A stretch of DNA of 64,000 bases from Gallionella sp. (lineage in GTDB: Bacteria; Pseudomonadota; Gammaproteobacteria; Burkholderiales; Gallionellaceae). This document shows positions 35,102 to 44,644 of this stretch, in pieces (within the stretch, counting starts at the first letter, position 1; the number at the start of each line of letters is the position of its first letter). The stretch is from assembly GCA_028714075.1 (NCBI GenBank), contig JAQTMZ010000006.1:154833-218832 (forward strand), written 5' to 3'. The notes below the pieces were generated by a model. That model ran no database searches. It worked only from the letters and a program-made list of their open reading frames with translations, and was not told the origin of the DNA. A program made the translations under genes and the position numbers.

Positions 35102-35770
35102 ATGGACGAATCTGTAAAAAATATACAACTGCCAAATTTCAGTCCCGATGAATTGATGCGGAGTGCTACCGTATTTATTGTCGATGATGAAACCGCTATC
35201 CTTCATACATTGACTCGGATTTTGAAACAGGCGGGACTGAACACAAAAACTTTCATTTCGGCTGAAACATTCCTGGCGCAACATGATCCCGAGCAACACG
35301 GGTGTTTGCTGCTCGATATATTCATGCCGGGAATGACCGGCCTCGAATTGCAAAAATTACTCAAGGAGCGGCACAGCCAAATTCCCGTCATCATTCTTAC
35401 CGGTTACGGCAGCGTGAGCATGGCGGTGGATGCGATCAAGGGAGGGGCAATCGATTTTATCGAAAAACCGTTCGAGAACGAGCAGTTGCTGGATAGCGTC
35501 TGGCATGCGATTGAAACCGATGCCCGGAACCGCCATGCCCTCCAGCACCGCATCAGGATAACCCAGCGCTTGGAAAAGCTTACTGCCCGCGAGCGGGAAG
35601 TTATGAATCTCATGATTGAAGGCAAGTCCAGCAAGGCGATTGCCTGCCTTTTTGGCGTGAGCGTCCGCACCTGCGAGTTGCACCGTGCGCGGGTGATGGC
35701 GAAAATGGAGGCGGATTCATTGGCCGACCTGGTGCGCATGACCATTGATGTTTCCGATTTGCATACGTAA
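35102..35770 (+). CDS. FixJ/NarL-like response regulator
   Basis: A 222-residue regulator. The receiver domain has VDDE, the phosphoacceptor D72 in LLLDIFMPGMTG and the lysine in FIEKPF. The C-terminal LuxR helix-turn-helix is LTAREREVMNLMIEGKSSKAIACLFGVSVRTCELHRARVMAKM. It activates or represses target promoters when phosphorylated, probably by the kinase just upstream. Target genes are unknown; nearby cyclic-di-GMP genes are plausible. Confidence 0.93.
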   Translation: MDESVKNIQLPNFSPDELMRSATVFIVDDETAILHTLTRILKQAGLNTKTFISAETFLAQHDPEQHGCLLLDIFMPGMTGLELQKLLKERHSQIPVIILTGYGSVSMAVDAIKGGAIDFIEKPFENEQLLDSVWHAIETDARNRHALQHRIRITQRLEKLTAREREVMNLMIEGKSSKAIACLFGVSVRTCELHRARVMAKMEADSLADLVRMTIDVSDLHT

Positions 35771-35886
35771 AGATACGTATTTACCGCGCGTACTGATTAT
35801 CATATCTTCCCACCATTTTTAAACGGCAGGCACAGCAAGTATCCCCCGGCAAATCCGTGGGTAATTGTCTGGCAAAAGGTTTAATC

Positions 35887-36201
35887 ATGGCTATAAATGT
35901 GCAAACTCGGGGACATTCGGCGCGTGTTGCCGTGTCCGGGCGTTTTGATTTTCAAGTGCATCGCGATTTCAAGGATGCCTATACACCGTTGCTTGATAAC
36001 GCCGCAGTAAGCGAAATTGAGGTCGAAATGAGCAAGGTGGATTATATGGATAGCGCTGCGCTGGGTATGTTGTTGCTGTTAAGTGAATGTGCCCATGTGG
36101 CCAATAAACCGGTCGTGCTGGCCAATGCTTCCGGTACGGTGTCGCGGGTGTTAAAAATCGCCAATTTCAGCAAGATTTTTAATATCAAGAGCGTGGTTTG
36201 A
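35887..36201 (+). CDS. STAS-domain protein (anti-sigma factor antagonist type)
   Basis: 104 residues from ATG 35887. The whole protein is a STAS domain with MSKVDYMDSAALGMLLLLSE; the serine in MDSAALG is the phosphorylation site of SpoIIAA-like proteins. These act in partner-switching with serine kinases and phosphatases. No such partner lies in the window. Together with the next genes (CheX and PilZ) it probably feeds the surface-sensing block. Confidence 0.88.
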   Translation: MAINVQTRGHSARVAVSGRFDFQVHRDFKDAYTPLLDNAAVSEIEVEMSKVDYMDSAALGMLLLLSECAHVANKPVVLANASGTVSRVLKIANFSKIFNIKSVV

Positions 36202-36276
36202 AGTAAATACTGACTGGTGGGTAACTACAAACCCCGGCTGCAATTTCGCTTTCGATAAACAAATGGATTTTGAAAC

Positions 36277-36765
36277 ATGAAGGTCAGCTTCATCAACCCG
36301 GTTCTTTCGTCGATCCTGAATGTGTTGTCCACTATGGCGCATATTGAGCCAAAAGTCGGCATACCTAGAAGAAAAGATAAAAACGAAATTGTGCAGGGGA
36401 GAAATATTACCGGCGTAATGAACATGGTAGGAAGAAAAGGAAATGCTTCTATCGCCTTAACTTTTTCAGAAGCTGCCATATTGCATATTGCAAGTGAAAT
36501 GTTTCATAGCGAAATTACCATGATTGACGGGATGGTTATTGATTTGGTAGGGGAGCTTGCCAATATGGTTCTCGGCGGCGCAAAAAGTGAATTGGAAAAA
36601 GGCGGGTATTTTTTCCAACTATCATTGCCGACGATAATATTGGGGTGCGACTATCTGATTGCCCATAAAACGAATGCACCCATAATCACGTTGCCATTTA
36701 CTATGCTGGAAGGCGAGTTTGTTGTTGAAGCAGGATATGAAGAAGTCGGTAACTATATACATTAG
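36277..36765 (+). CDS. cheX: Chemotaxis phosphatase CheX
   Basis: A 162-residue CheC/CheX-family protein. The active helix is DLVGELANMVLGGAKSELE, with the E-x-x-N pair that attacks phospho-CheY. CheX dimers remove phosphate from response regulators. No CheA, CheY or receptors are in the window, so its substrate may be one of the many receiver domains encoded next to it. Confidence 0.85.
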   Translation: MKVSFINPVLSSILNVLSTMAHIEPKVGIPRRKDKNEIVQGRNITGVMNMVGRKGNASIALTFSEAAILHIASEMFHSEITMIDGMVIDLVGELANMVLGGAKSELEKGGYFFQLSLPTIILGCDYLIAHKTNAPIITLPFTMLEGEFVVEAGYEEVGNYIH

Positions 36766-36950
36766 CCGACCTGCCCGCCCCGAGGTGTCTCTTGGCATAT
36801 CCTCCGTTGGCGTTGAAGATTGGGCTTATTGGGTTATGTCCGCCGGTGGTGGGTTTATCGAACCGTAAAGCCGCTCTTGTCCCCGGAGGGGGAACACAGC
36901 CTATATGACTATGGATTGTTCGACATTAGAAATAGAATTGGAATGAGACG

Positions 36951-37610
36951 TTGGCACAAAAACCACCTTTAAATGTCAGCCTCGATGCTATCAAGTTACA
37001 GCCCGGCGCTACGATGCAAATACAGTCTGCCGAAGACGGGCAAGCGCGCCATGAAGTCAGGTATATCGGCGTTATCAGGGGCAATAGCGTTCTCGTTAGC
37101 GTGCCTAATGTAAATGGCGAGAGGATGTGGATGAAGCCGGGGCTGAGTTTTGTCATACGCGGATTTAATGGCCGGTATGCCTACGCATTCACCTCGAAAG
37201 TGATATGTGCCCGCGAGAAACCATTCTCCTATGTTCATTTTTCTTATCCGCAATCGGTTGAATACAAGGTTGTGCGCCATGCTTTGCGCATCGGTGTCAC
37301 ACAACCTGCCACGGTCACCACCTCCGGCGATTTCCCTGCGGCAGTCACGATGCTGGATTTAAGTGCATCCGGCTCGATGATCGATTCGCCCGTTTCTCTG
37401 GGCAAGGTAGGCGACCGGGTTCATCTTGCATTTACGGTTCCAATCGAGGAACAAGAAGTGAATCTGAGTATCGCCGCGGCTATCAGGAATATTTACCAGA
37501 CAGATGATGCCGGGCGGGGGCGAATCGGGCTCGGTTTCGAGGATGTCAGCCAAAACGACAATTTGATTCTGCATTACTTTCTTGAGACTCGCCAAGAGGA
37601 AATAGCATGA
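36951..37610 (+). CDS. PilZ flagellar-brake protein (YcgR type)
   Basis: 219 residues from TTG 36951 (ATG at 37014 is an alternative). The N-terminal YcgR domain (to about residue 110) precedes a PilZ domain with RHALRIGV and DLSASGSMI, the arginine and D/N-x-S-x-x-G residues that bind cyclic-di-GMP. YcgR slows or biases the flagellar motor when cyclic-di-GMP rises. It lies directly before a GGDEF-EAL protein that could supply or remove the signal. Confidence 0.85.
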   Translation: MAQKPPLNVSLDAIKLQPGATMQIQSAEDGQARHEVRYIGVIRGNSVLVSVPNVNGERMWMKPGLSFVIRGFNGRYAYAFTSKVICAREKPFSYVHFSYPQSVEYKVVRHALRIGVTQPATVTTSGDFPAAVTMLDLSASGSMIDSPVSLGKVGDRVHLAFTVPIEEQEVNLSIAAAIRNIYQTDDAGRGRIGLGFEDVSQNDNLILHYFLETRQEEIA

Positions 37611-37685
37611 CTAATAATGAAATCGTTTGCCCACCAATATCTGTGGCATGAGTTGATATAACAAACAACAGCGACAGAAAAAATA

Positions 37686-40600
37686 ATGCGAATAATCTTT
37701 TCCCCTGCCATCGCCCTACTCAACCGCATGGGTTACACCATAAAATTTACGCTGCTGTGGCTGCTCTCCCTGGTCGCAGTTGCGGTGGTGACGTATGGGC
37801 TGTTTGTCAGCCTTGAGCGGGTTGTCCAACCTTTGCAGCGGGAACTGCAAGGCATTGCGCTGATCAAGCCGATTTCCCCAACTGTGCAGCTTATCCAGCA
37901 ACACCGGGTGTTTTCGGCCGAGCTTCTCGGTGGCAACCAGGCAATGCAAAATCGGCGAGCCACCAAGGAAAATGAGATCGTCGAGGCATATAAGGCGCTG
38001 GAGGGGGGGCTACCAGCCAGCCTAGCCTCAAGCGAAGACTTTCAGCGCATCAGGGCAAGCTGGGAGCGGCTACGCAAGGAGGGGCTCAATTGGCCGATGG
38101 CTGAGAACTTCACCGCGCATAACAGCCTGATCGAGCAGATGCTGTTATTCGAAACATTTGTCGCCGATGAATACGCGTTGACTTTGGATACGAAGCTCGA
38201 CACGTCCTATCTGATCGATACCGTCATTAATCAACTACCACATACACTCGAGCACCTTGGGCAGCTCCGTGCGTACGGCACCGGCATTCTGACCAGGAAG
38301 CAGATCAACGAATCCCAGAAGGTTAAATTGAACGCCCTGATGGTCGAACTCAACAGTGCGCTCAAGGAACTCAAGATCAATCTGGAAAAAACCGGGCGCT
38401 ACAATCCGGCGATACAGGGCGCAGTCTCGGCAACGTCCAGAGACATCGCTGATTTGGCTCAGCAACTTTCCAACGTCGTGGCGTCAGACATCCTCACCGG
38501 TCATTTTGCCACGCCTCACGAGGCCTTTTTGGATATGGCCACCGCAGTGATCGACAAGAGTTACACACAGATGTATGACTCCCTGCTGCCGACGACCGAG
38601 TCTCTGATCAAGGCGCGCATCGCCCGGGCAAAAAAAACGCTGTACACAACTACCGGTATCGCCTTGCTGGTGGTTTTGCTGGTGATCTATTTGTCGGTCA
38701 GCATCTATTACGCGATTGTCGGCAATATCCATTCGCTCGTGCGTTCCGCGCGCACCTTTGCCGGCGGCAACCTGCAAGAGCGGGTCAAACTCGGCACGCG
38801 CGATGAGCTCAGTTGGGTGGGCGACAGCTTCAATGAGATGGCCGATGGCTTCAATGCCATGCTCGAAGCGCGCAAGCAAGCGGAAAATGCATTGCATGAT
38901 TCCCACGAGAGCTTGCATCGCCTGCTCAATTCGATGGTTGAAGGCGTATATGGGGCGGATACCAATGGCAACTGCACCTTCGTCAACCGGGCATTCCTAC
39001 AAATACTGGGCTACCAGAATGATGATGAAGTGCTGGGTAAAAACATGCACGAGCTTATCCATCACTCCCATCGCGATGGCAGCCCGTATCCGGTCAATGA
39101 ATGCAGGATATATCGCGCCTTTCAAACCAATCAAATAACCAGCGCCTCCGATGAGGTATTTTGGCGCAAGGACGGTGGCGCGATCCCGGTCGAATACTGG
39201 TCGCACCCCATCATAACCGGCGATGTAGTGACAGGCGCAATAGTCACCTTTGTCGATATCACCGCACGCAAGAAAGTGGAAGAAGAATTGGCAGGTGCGG
39301 CAAAAGACTTGCGCATTGCCGCGATTGCCTTTGAAACACAGATGGCGATTGTGATTACCGATACCACCCCGAAAATCTTGCGGGTCAATAAGGCATTTGA
39401 GGAAATCACCGGCTATACGGCCGAGGAGGTCATCGGCCAAAACCCCGGCATACTCAAGGGGGAGGAAAAACCCGTCGCATTCTATGAGGGAATGTGGGCG
39501 ACCCTCTTCCGTGACGGGAAGTGGAGCGGGGAAATACTGGATCGGCGCAAGAACGGCGAGACTTATCCGAAGTGGCTGACGATCACTGCCGTCAGCGCGC
39601 CGGATGGCACTATCACCCATTACGTCGGTTCATTTTTCGACATCACCGACCGCAAAAAAGCGGAGCAGGATATTCATCGGCTGGCTTTTTATGATCCGCT
39701 GACCAAGCTGCCCAACCGCCGCCTGCTGCTCGACCGTTTGCAGCAAGCCATGGCGGGCAGCGCGCGCAGCGGCGAATACGGCGCGATCATGTTCCTCGAT
39801 CTTGATAACTTCAAGGCCATCAATGACACCAAGGGGCACGATTGCGGCGATCTGTTGCTGGTTGAAGCGGCAAAACGCCTGCAGTCCTGCGTGCGCGAAG
39901 GGGATACGGTGGCCAGGCTAGGCGGCGATGAATTTGTGGTGATGCTGGAAGATATGAAGGGTGGGATGGAGCATGTCGCAGCGATGGTCGACGAGGTGGG
40001 TAATAAAATTCTCGCCATACTTGGTCAGCCTTATCTGATCAAGAAACATGAACTACACAGCACCGCCAGCATCGGGATCAACCTGTTCTCCGGCCACGGC
40101 ACCAGCGCGGACGAACTGCTCAAATATGCGGATATCGCGATGTACCAGGCGAAGGCGTCCGGACGCAACGCTCTGCGTTTCTTCGATCCGCAGATGCAGA
40201 TCATTCTGGAAGCGCACGCAGCCTTGCAAGCAGGTTTGCATCATGCGTTGGAGATGTCCGAATTTGAGCTCTACTACCAACCGAAAGTAAATCTCCACAC
40301 CGGTGGTGTTAGCGGCGCCGAAGCGCTGCTGCGCTGGCGGCACCCGGAACGCGGCCTGGTCTCTCCGATTGAATTCATTCCATCGCTTGAAGAGAGCGGG
40401 CTGATTGTGCCGGTTGGGGCATGGGTGCTGCGCACTGCCTGTATGCAGGCCCGAGCCTGGCAGAGCATGGGGGTTGAAGCATGCGGTGTGGCTGTCAATC
40501 TTTCGGCCGTCCAGTTTCATTGCCAGGACGTCTGCGCAGTGGTGCAACAGATACTTCGGGAAACCGGGCTGGAGGCGAAATTTCTGGAGCTGGAGATCAC

Positions 40601-41402
40601 CGAGAGCACCATCATGAAAGACGTGGAGCGCGCCGCCCAAACGCTGCGCGAGCTGAAATCGCTGGGTATATGGCTGTCGGTGGATGATTTTGGCACGGGG
40701 CACTCCAGTCTGAGTTATCTCAAGCGTTTTGCCACGGATACGTTGAAAATAGATCAATCCTTTGTTCGCGATATAGCGACCGACCCAGATGATGCACTGA
40801 TAACACGTACTATCATCGGCCTGGCGCATAACATGGGAATGAAGGTGGTTGCCGAGGGCGTAGAAACTAAAGCGCAAATGGCCTTTCTGACACGCAATGG
40901 CTGCGACGAGATGCAGGGTTATTATTATTCGAAGCCTTTGCCGGTGGATGCTTATACCGCTTTGCTTGAGGAAGGCCGATTGCTCAAGCAACCGGAAATA
41001 AGTTTGGGGCGCGTTCTATTGATAGTTGATGATGAGGAAAATATTCTTTCCGCATTGAAGCGCCTGTTGCGTCGTGACGGCTATCAGATTCTTACCGCCA
41101 CCAGCGCCCGGCAGGGTTTTGAATTGTTGGCAGCACATCCGGTAGGCGTCATCGTCTCTGACCAGCGTATGCCGGAAATGTGCGGCACCGAGTTCCTGAG
41201 CAAGGTTAAGGAAATCTATCCGGGCACCATACGTATTGTGCTGAGCGGCTATACCGATTTGCAATCCATTACCGCCGCAATCAACCAGGGTTCGATTTAT
41301 AAATTTCTGACCAAGCCATGGGATGACAATCTGTTGCGTGAAAGTATCCAGAAAGCCTTTGAGCACTTCGAGTCGGTCGGCGCTAAAGGCCGGACGGTAT
41401 AA
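37686..41402 (+). CDS. PAS-GGDEF-EAL protein with C-terminal receiver domain
   Basis: A 1238-residue membrane protein. Two membrane segments (about 17-40 and 317-340) bound a helical sensor region; HAMP follows (to about 400), then two PAS domains (about 405-535, 535-660). The GGDEF motif is intact at 746-750 (RLGGDEFVVML), the EAL motif at 879-881 (AEALLRWRHPE) with DDFGTGHSSLSYL, and a receiver domain ends the protein (D1159 in VSDQRMPEM). It may make and break cyclic-di-GMP. A receiver at the C-terminus of a membrane-bound GGDEF-EAL protein is uncommon. The gene starts 75 bases after the PilZ gene. Confidence 0.93.
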   Translation: MRIIFSPAIALLNRMGYTIKFTLLWLLSLVAVAVVTYGLFVSLERVVQPLQRELQGIALIKPISPTVQLIQQHRVFSAELLGGNQAMQNRRATKENEIVEAYKALEGGLPASLASSEDFQRIRASWERLRKEGLNWPMAENFTAHNSLIEQMLLFETFVADEYALTLDTKLDTSYLIDTVINQLPHTLEHLGQLRAYGTGILTRKQINESQKVKLNALMVELNSALKELKINLEKTGRYNPAIQGAVSATSRDIADLAQQLSNVVASDILTGHFATPHEAFLDMATAVIDKSYTQMYDSLLPTTESLIKARIARAKKTLYTTTGIALLVVLLVIYLSVSIYYAIVGNIHSLVRSARTFAGGNLQERVKLGTRDELSWVGDSFNEMADGFNAMLEARKQAENALHDSHESLHRLLNSMVEGVYGADTNGNCTFVNRAFLQILGYQNDDEVLGKNMHELIHHSHRDGSPYPVNECRIYRAFQTNQITSASDEVFWRKDGGAIPVEYWSHPIITGDVVTGAIVTFVDITARKKVEEELAGAAKDLRIAAIAFETQMAIVITDTTPKILRVNKAFEEITGYTAEEVIGQNPGILKGEEKPVAFYEGMWATLFRDGKWSGEILDRRKNGETYPKWLTITAVSAPDGTITHYVGSFFDITDRKKAEQDIHRLAFYDPLTKLPNRRLLLDRLQQAMAGSARSGEYGAIMFLDLDNFKAINDTKGHDCGDLLLVEAAKRLQSCVREGDTVARLGGDEFVVMLEDMKGGMEHVAAMVDEVGNKILAILGQPYLIKKHELHSTASIGINLFSGHGTSADELLKYADIAMYQAKASGRNALRFFDPQMQIILEAHAALQAGLHHALEMSEFELYYQPKVNLHTGGVSGAEALLRWRHPERGLVSPIEFIPSLEESGLIVPVGAWVLRTACMQARAWQSMGVEACGVAVNLSAVQFHCQDVCAVVQQILRETGLEAKFLELEITESTIMKDVERAAQTLRELKSLGIWLSVDDFGTGHSSLSYLKRFATDTLKIDQSFVRDIATDPDDALITRTIIGLAHNMGMKVVAEGVETKAQMAFLTRNGCDEMQGYYYSKPLPVDAYTALLEEGRLLKQPEISLGRVLLIVDDEENILSALKRLLRRDGYQILTATSARQGFELLAAHPVGVIVSDQRMPEMCGTEFLSKVKEIYPGTIRIVLSGYTDLQSITAAINQGSIYKFLTKPWDDNLLRESIQKAFEHFESVGAKGRTV

Positions 41403-41420
41403 TGGGGCGCGGGACGAGTT

Positions 41421-42827
41421 ATGACGCATGAAAAAATTACCCAGATGTGCTGGATGCATGACCTGTACCGGTTGGGGCAAAGCGGGGCGCTTGGCGGGCA
41501 AGCCGAAGTGGTGCAGCAGCAGATTCTCGAACATATTGTGCAAGGCTTTGAGGGCAAGAGCGGCACGCTCGCATTGGTCGATGAGGACATCGTACTTTTT
41601 GATGAAGGCGGCAGCGTCACTATTGTGGCCGGTATCGATATTCCGGCACAAATGATCGGCAATCGGATTTCATTTGGACAGGGTATTCTCGGCTGGGTGG
41701 CAGAGCATGGCGAAAACCTGTTGCTCAATGGCGATTTAAGCTCCGATGCGAGGTTCTGCAATGTGGCGCGTGACAAGACACGCAAACCGGTGTCGGCGAT
41801 GTGTTGGGCGCTCAAATCCGAAGGAAAACTGATCGGCGTTTTGAGTGTGAATGGCAAGGAGGGTGCGCCGCCCTATACCGGCGAGGATCTGGCAAAAGGC
41901 GCCACAGTAATCAGCCTGGTCTCTATCGTGCTCGATAATGCCCGCCTGCACTTTGAGCAGCAACGGCGCATTGCCATGATTTCACGGATGAATGAAGATT
42001 TTATGCTTGCCCAGCAACAGATAGCGCAAACCCAGAATCAACTGCTCCAGTCCGACAAGATGGCTTCGGTCGGGCAGCTTGCCGCCGGTGTGGCACACGA
42101 GATCAACAATCCAATTGGTTTTGTTTATTCCAATCTTGGCTCAATGGAGAAATACCTCAAGGATATTTTCGGGTTGCTCGATGTGTATGAGGCCGCCGAA
42201 GCGGCGCTGCCGGAAGCGGCCCGTGCCGTGGTGCGTCGCGCGAAGCAGCAGAAAGATCTGGCGTTTCTCCGGGAGGACGTGCCGATGTTGATGAAAGAGT
42301 CGCGCGATGGCATCACGCGGGTAAAAAAAATTGTCCAGGACCTAAAAGAATTTTCGCATGTGGATGCTTCGGATAAGTGGCAGTGGGCCGATCTGCATAA
42401 AGGGCTAAACAGCACGCTCAATATCGTATGGAACGAAATAAAATACCATGCGGAAGTAAAAAAAGAATACGGTGAAATTCCGGAAGTGGAGTGCTACCCC
42501 TCGCAGCTCAACCAGGTGTTTATGAACCTGCTGGTCAATGCGGCGCATGCGATTCCCGATAAGGGTATTATTACCATCCGTACCGGGCGGCAGGGTGAGG
42601 AAGTTTTCATCCAGATTGCCGATACCGGAAAAGGCATTCCGGAGGAAAACCTCAAGCGAGTATTCGATCCGTTCTTTACCACCAAGCCGGTGGGCAAGGG
42701 GACGGGGCTCGGGTTGTCACTGTCTTACGGTATTATGCAGAAACACAATGGGCGCATCGAAGTGCAAAGCGAAGTGGGTAAAGGCACCACCTTTACCTTG
42801 TGGTTGCCGATTAAACATCTGAGTTAG
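41421..42827 (+). CDS. GAF-domain histidine kinase
   Basis: A 468-residue soluble kinase, 18 bases after the GGDEF-EAL gene. A GAF domain (about 20-175: GILGWVAEHGENLLLNGDL; GVLSVNGKEG) senses a small ligand. H226 in GVAHEINNPIGFV is the phosphorylation site, with NLLVNAAHAI and DTGKGIPEENLKRVFDPFFT in the ATPase domain. Its catalytic region is strongly similar to that of the kinase at 31610, including the unusual spacer DLKEFSHVDASDKWQWADLHKGL, so one probably arose by duplication. It lacks a receiver; the neighbouring receiver proteins are candidate partners. Confidence 0.93.
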   Translation: MTHEKITQMCWMHDLYRLGQSGALGGQAEVVQQQILEHIVQGFEGKSGTLALVDEDIVLFDEGGSVTIVAGIDIPAQMIGNRISFGQGILGWVAEHGENLLLNGDLSSDARFCNVARDKTRKPVSAMCWALKSEGKLIGVLSVNGKEGAPPYTGEDLAKGATVISLVSIVLDNARLHFEQQRRIAMISRMNEDFMLAQQQIAQTQNQLLQSDKMASVGQLAAGVAHEINNPIGFVYSNLGSMEKYLKDIFGLLDVYEAAEAALPEAARAVVRRAKQQKDLAFLREDVPMLMKESRDGITRVKKIVQDLKEFSHVDASDKWQWADLHKGLNSTLNIVWNEIKYHAEVKKEYGEIPEVECYPSQLNQVFMNLLVNAAHAIPDKGIITIRTGRQGEEVFIQIADTGKGIPEENLKRVFDPFFTTKPVGKGTGLGLSLSYGIMQKHNGRIEVQSEVGKGTTFTLWLPIKHLS

Positions 42828-42858
42828 GCGCAACGCTGCTCACTTAAGAATAATTTTC

Positions 42859-42977
42859 GTTCGCCCTGAGCTTATCGAAGCCTGTCCTGAGCACAGTCGA
42901 AGGGGGCCTTGGGCGAGTGGCTGGTGGTTCGACAAGGCCTTTAGTCCTGAGCACAGTCGAAGGGGCACCACGAACGG
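42859..42977. repeat. Composite repeat: GAGCACAGTCGAAGGGG and GTTCGCCCTGAGCTT type
   Basis: TCCTGAGCACAGTCGAAGGGG occurs at 42885-42905 and 42945-42965. GTTCGCCCTGAGCTTATCGAA at 42859 and GGTTCGACAAGGC at 42927 are partial inverted partners. A related pair lies at 51026-51105. It is a dispersed intergenic repeat; it separates the kinase from the next gene and may fold into RNA hairpins. Confidence 0.75.
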
Positions 42978-43032
42978 TAGAGTGAGTGGTATGAAAATAG
43001 GCTGCATGAAGAATTTGGAATTGGAAAGGTAC

Positions 43033-44361
43033 ATGATGGAGCAAAACAATCAAACCGATGGCAGCGCAATGCCGGCGACAATACTGTTTGTGGACGATGA
43101 AGCGAATATCCTCTCTTCGCTCAAACGTTTATTTCGCCCCTCCGGCTACCGTATTTTTACCGCAGAGAGCGGTGCTGCTGGCCTAGAAATCATGGCGCAG
43201 GAATCGGTTGATATGGTGATTTCCGATATGCGTATGCCGGAAATGAATGGCGCGCAATTCCTGGAAAAGGTGCGTGAAAACTGGCCGGATACGGTGCGCA
43301 TTTTGCTCACCGGTTATGCGGATATCGGCTCAACGATAGAGGCGATCAATAAGGGGCAGATTTATCGCTATATCTCCAAGCCATGGGAAGATAATGACAT
43401 TACCATCACCGTGCGCCAGGCGCTGGAACGGCGTGAGCTTGAACGTGAAAAGGCGCGGCTTGAGGAACTGACACGGGTTCAGAATGAAGAGCTCAAGGAA
43501 CTGAATGCCAATCTGGAAAACAAAGTACGCGAGCGCACCGAAGAGTTGCGCCAGGCCATGCTCGATTTGCAAGCGGCGCATGAGAAGTTGAAGAAAGGCT
43601 TCATGGCTTCACTTCGCGCTTTCTCCAGCCTGATCGAAATGCGCGGCGGCGGAGTGCTGTCAGGGCATGCCAAACGGGTCGGCGAGTACATGCGGAAATT
43701 GATCCCCCTGTTGCAGATATCCGCCGAGTTAAGACAGGATTTGATATTCGCCACCTTGCTTAAAGACTTGGGCAAAATGAGCCTGCCCGACCGCATGCTG
43801 GCTAAACCGTTTTGCGCGTTGGACACCGAAGAAATGGAGCAATTCGTCAAGCACCCGATACGGGGACAGGCGGCGTTGATGTCGCTGGAGCAATTGGAAA
43901 ATGCGGGAAAAATCATCCGTCATCAACACGAACAATTTAACCGGAATGGTTATCCGGACCATCTGGGAGGCGCTGATATCCCGCTGGGCGCCCGTATTCT
44001 AGCGGTGGTAAGCGACTATGATGCGTTGCAGTTGGGAATGTTGCTGCCGAAACGTTATAGCCCCGCCGAGGCAATCGCTTATCTGGTCGCCAGCCGTGGC
44101 AGGCGTTACGACCCTAATGTGGTAGATGCGTTCGTCAAAGCTCTTGATGTGCCGCCTACAGCCAAGATTATTGAACGTGATTCGAAACTTGGCGCATCAC
44201 TGCTTAAAGTCGGAATGACTATCACGCGCGATCTGATGACGAAAGACGGCCTCCTGCTACTGTCGCGTGGATACGTGTTGGATGAAAAAAAGATCGACCT
44301 ATTGTGCGGTTATGAAAAATCGACAGAGGATAAATTGGACATATACGTTCAAGTTGATTGA
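43033..44361 (+). CDS. Receiver / degenerate HD-GYP protein
   Basis: 442 residues from ATG 43033, with AAAGG upstream; longer starts would run into the repeat. The receiver domain is complete (VDDEANILSSLKRLF; SDMRMPEMNG; KPWED). A coiled coil links it to an HD-GYP-like domain (SGHAKRVGEYM). Where active enzymes have LHDIGK it has LLKDLGKM, and the HHExxDGxGYP motif reads HQHEQFNRNGYP. The first metal-binding histidine and the DG pair are therefore changed. It may bind but not hydrolyse cyclic-di-GMP, or act as a scaffold. The C-terminus (KDGLLLLSRGYVLDEKKIDLL) is typical of the family. Confidence 0.88.
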   Translation: MMEQNNQTDGSAMPATILFVDDEANILSSLKRLFRPSGYRIFTAESGAAGLEIMAQESVDMVISDMRMPEMNGAQFLEKVRENWPDTVRILLTGYADIGSTIEAINKGQIYRYISKPWEDNDITITVRQALERRELEREKARLEELTRVQNEELKELNANLENKVRERTEELRQAMLDLQAAHEKLKKGFMASLRAFSSLIEMRGGGVLSGHAKRVGEYMRKLIPLLQISAELRQDLIFATLLKDLGKMSLPDRMLAKPFCALDTEEMEQFVKHPIRGQAALMSLEQLENAGKIIRHQHEQFNRNGYPDHLGGADIPLGARILAVVSDYDALQLGMLLPKRYSPAEAIAYLVASRGRRYDPNVVDAFVKALDVPPTAKIIERDSKLGASLLKVGMTITRDLMTKDGLLLLSRGYVLDEKKIDLLCGYEKSTEDKLDIYVQVD

Positions 44362-44644
44362 GCCGTCATTGCCAATTTGTTCTCGATTTTTTGCTTTCCT
44401 AATTTACCCACAAGCGCAGTTTCCAGTGAGTTATTGATATTGACCTAAAAAATTTCGCGAATACATTTACGCAATTGTATGCGGGGGATACAAACTGAAG
44501 CAGAAATTTGAACTCATGATTTCGATTTCTTTAGAGGTTCTTCTGTTGGTTCATGTTCCCACTGTGCAAGCCATTGCGTCAGCTCCCCCGCAGTTATCTC
44601 ATACTGCTCGATTATCTCGTCGTGCGGCATAGTGCGAACAATGC

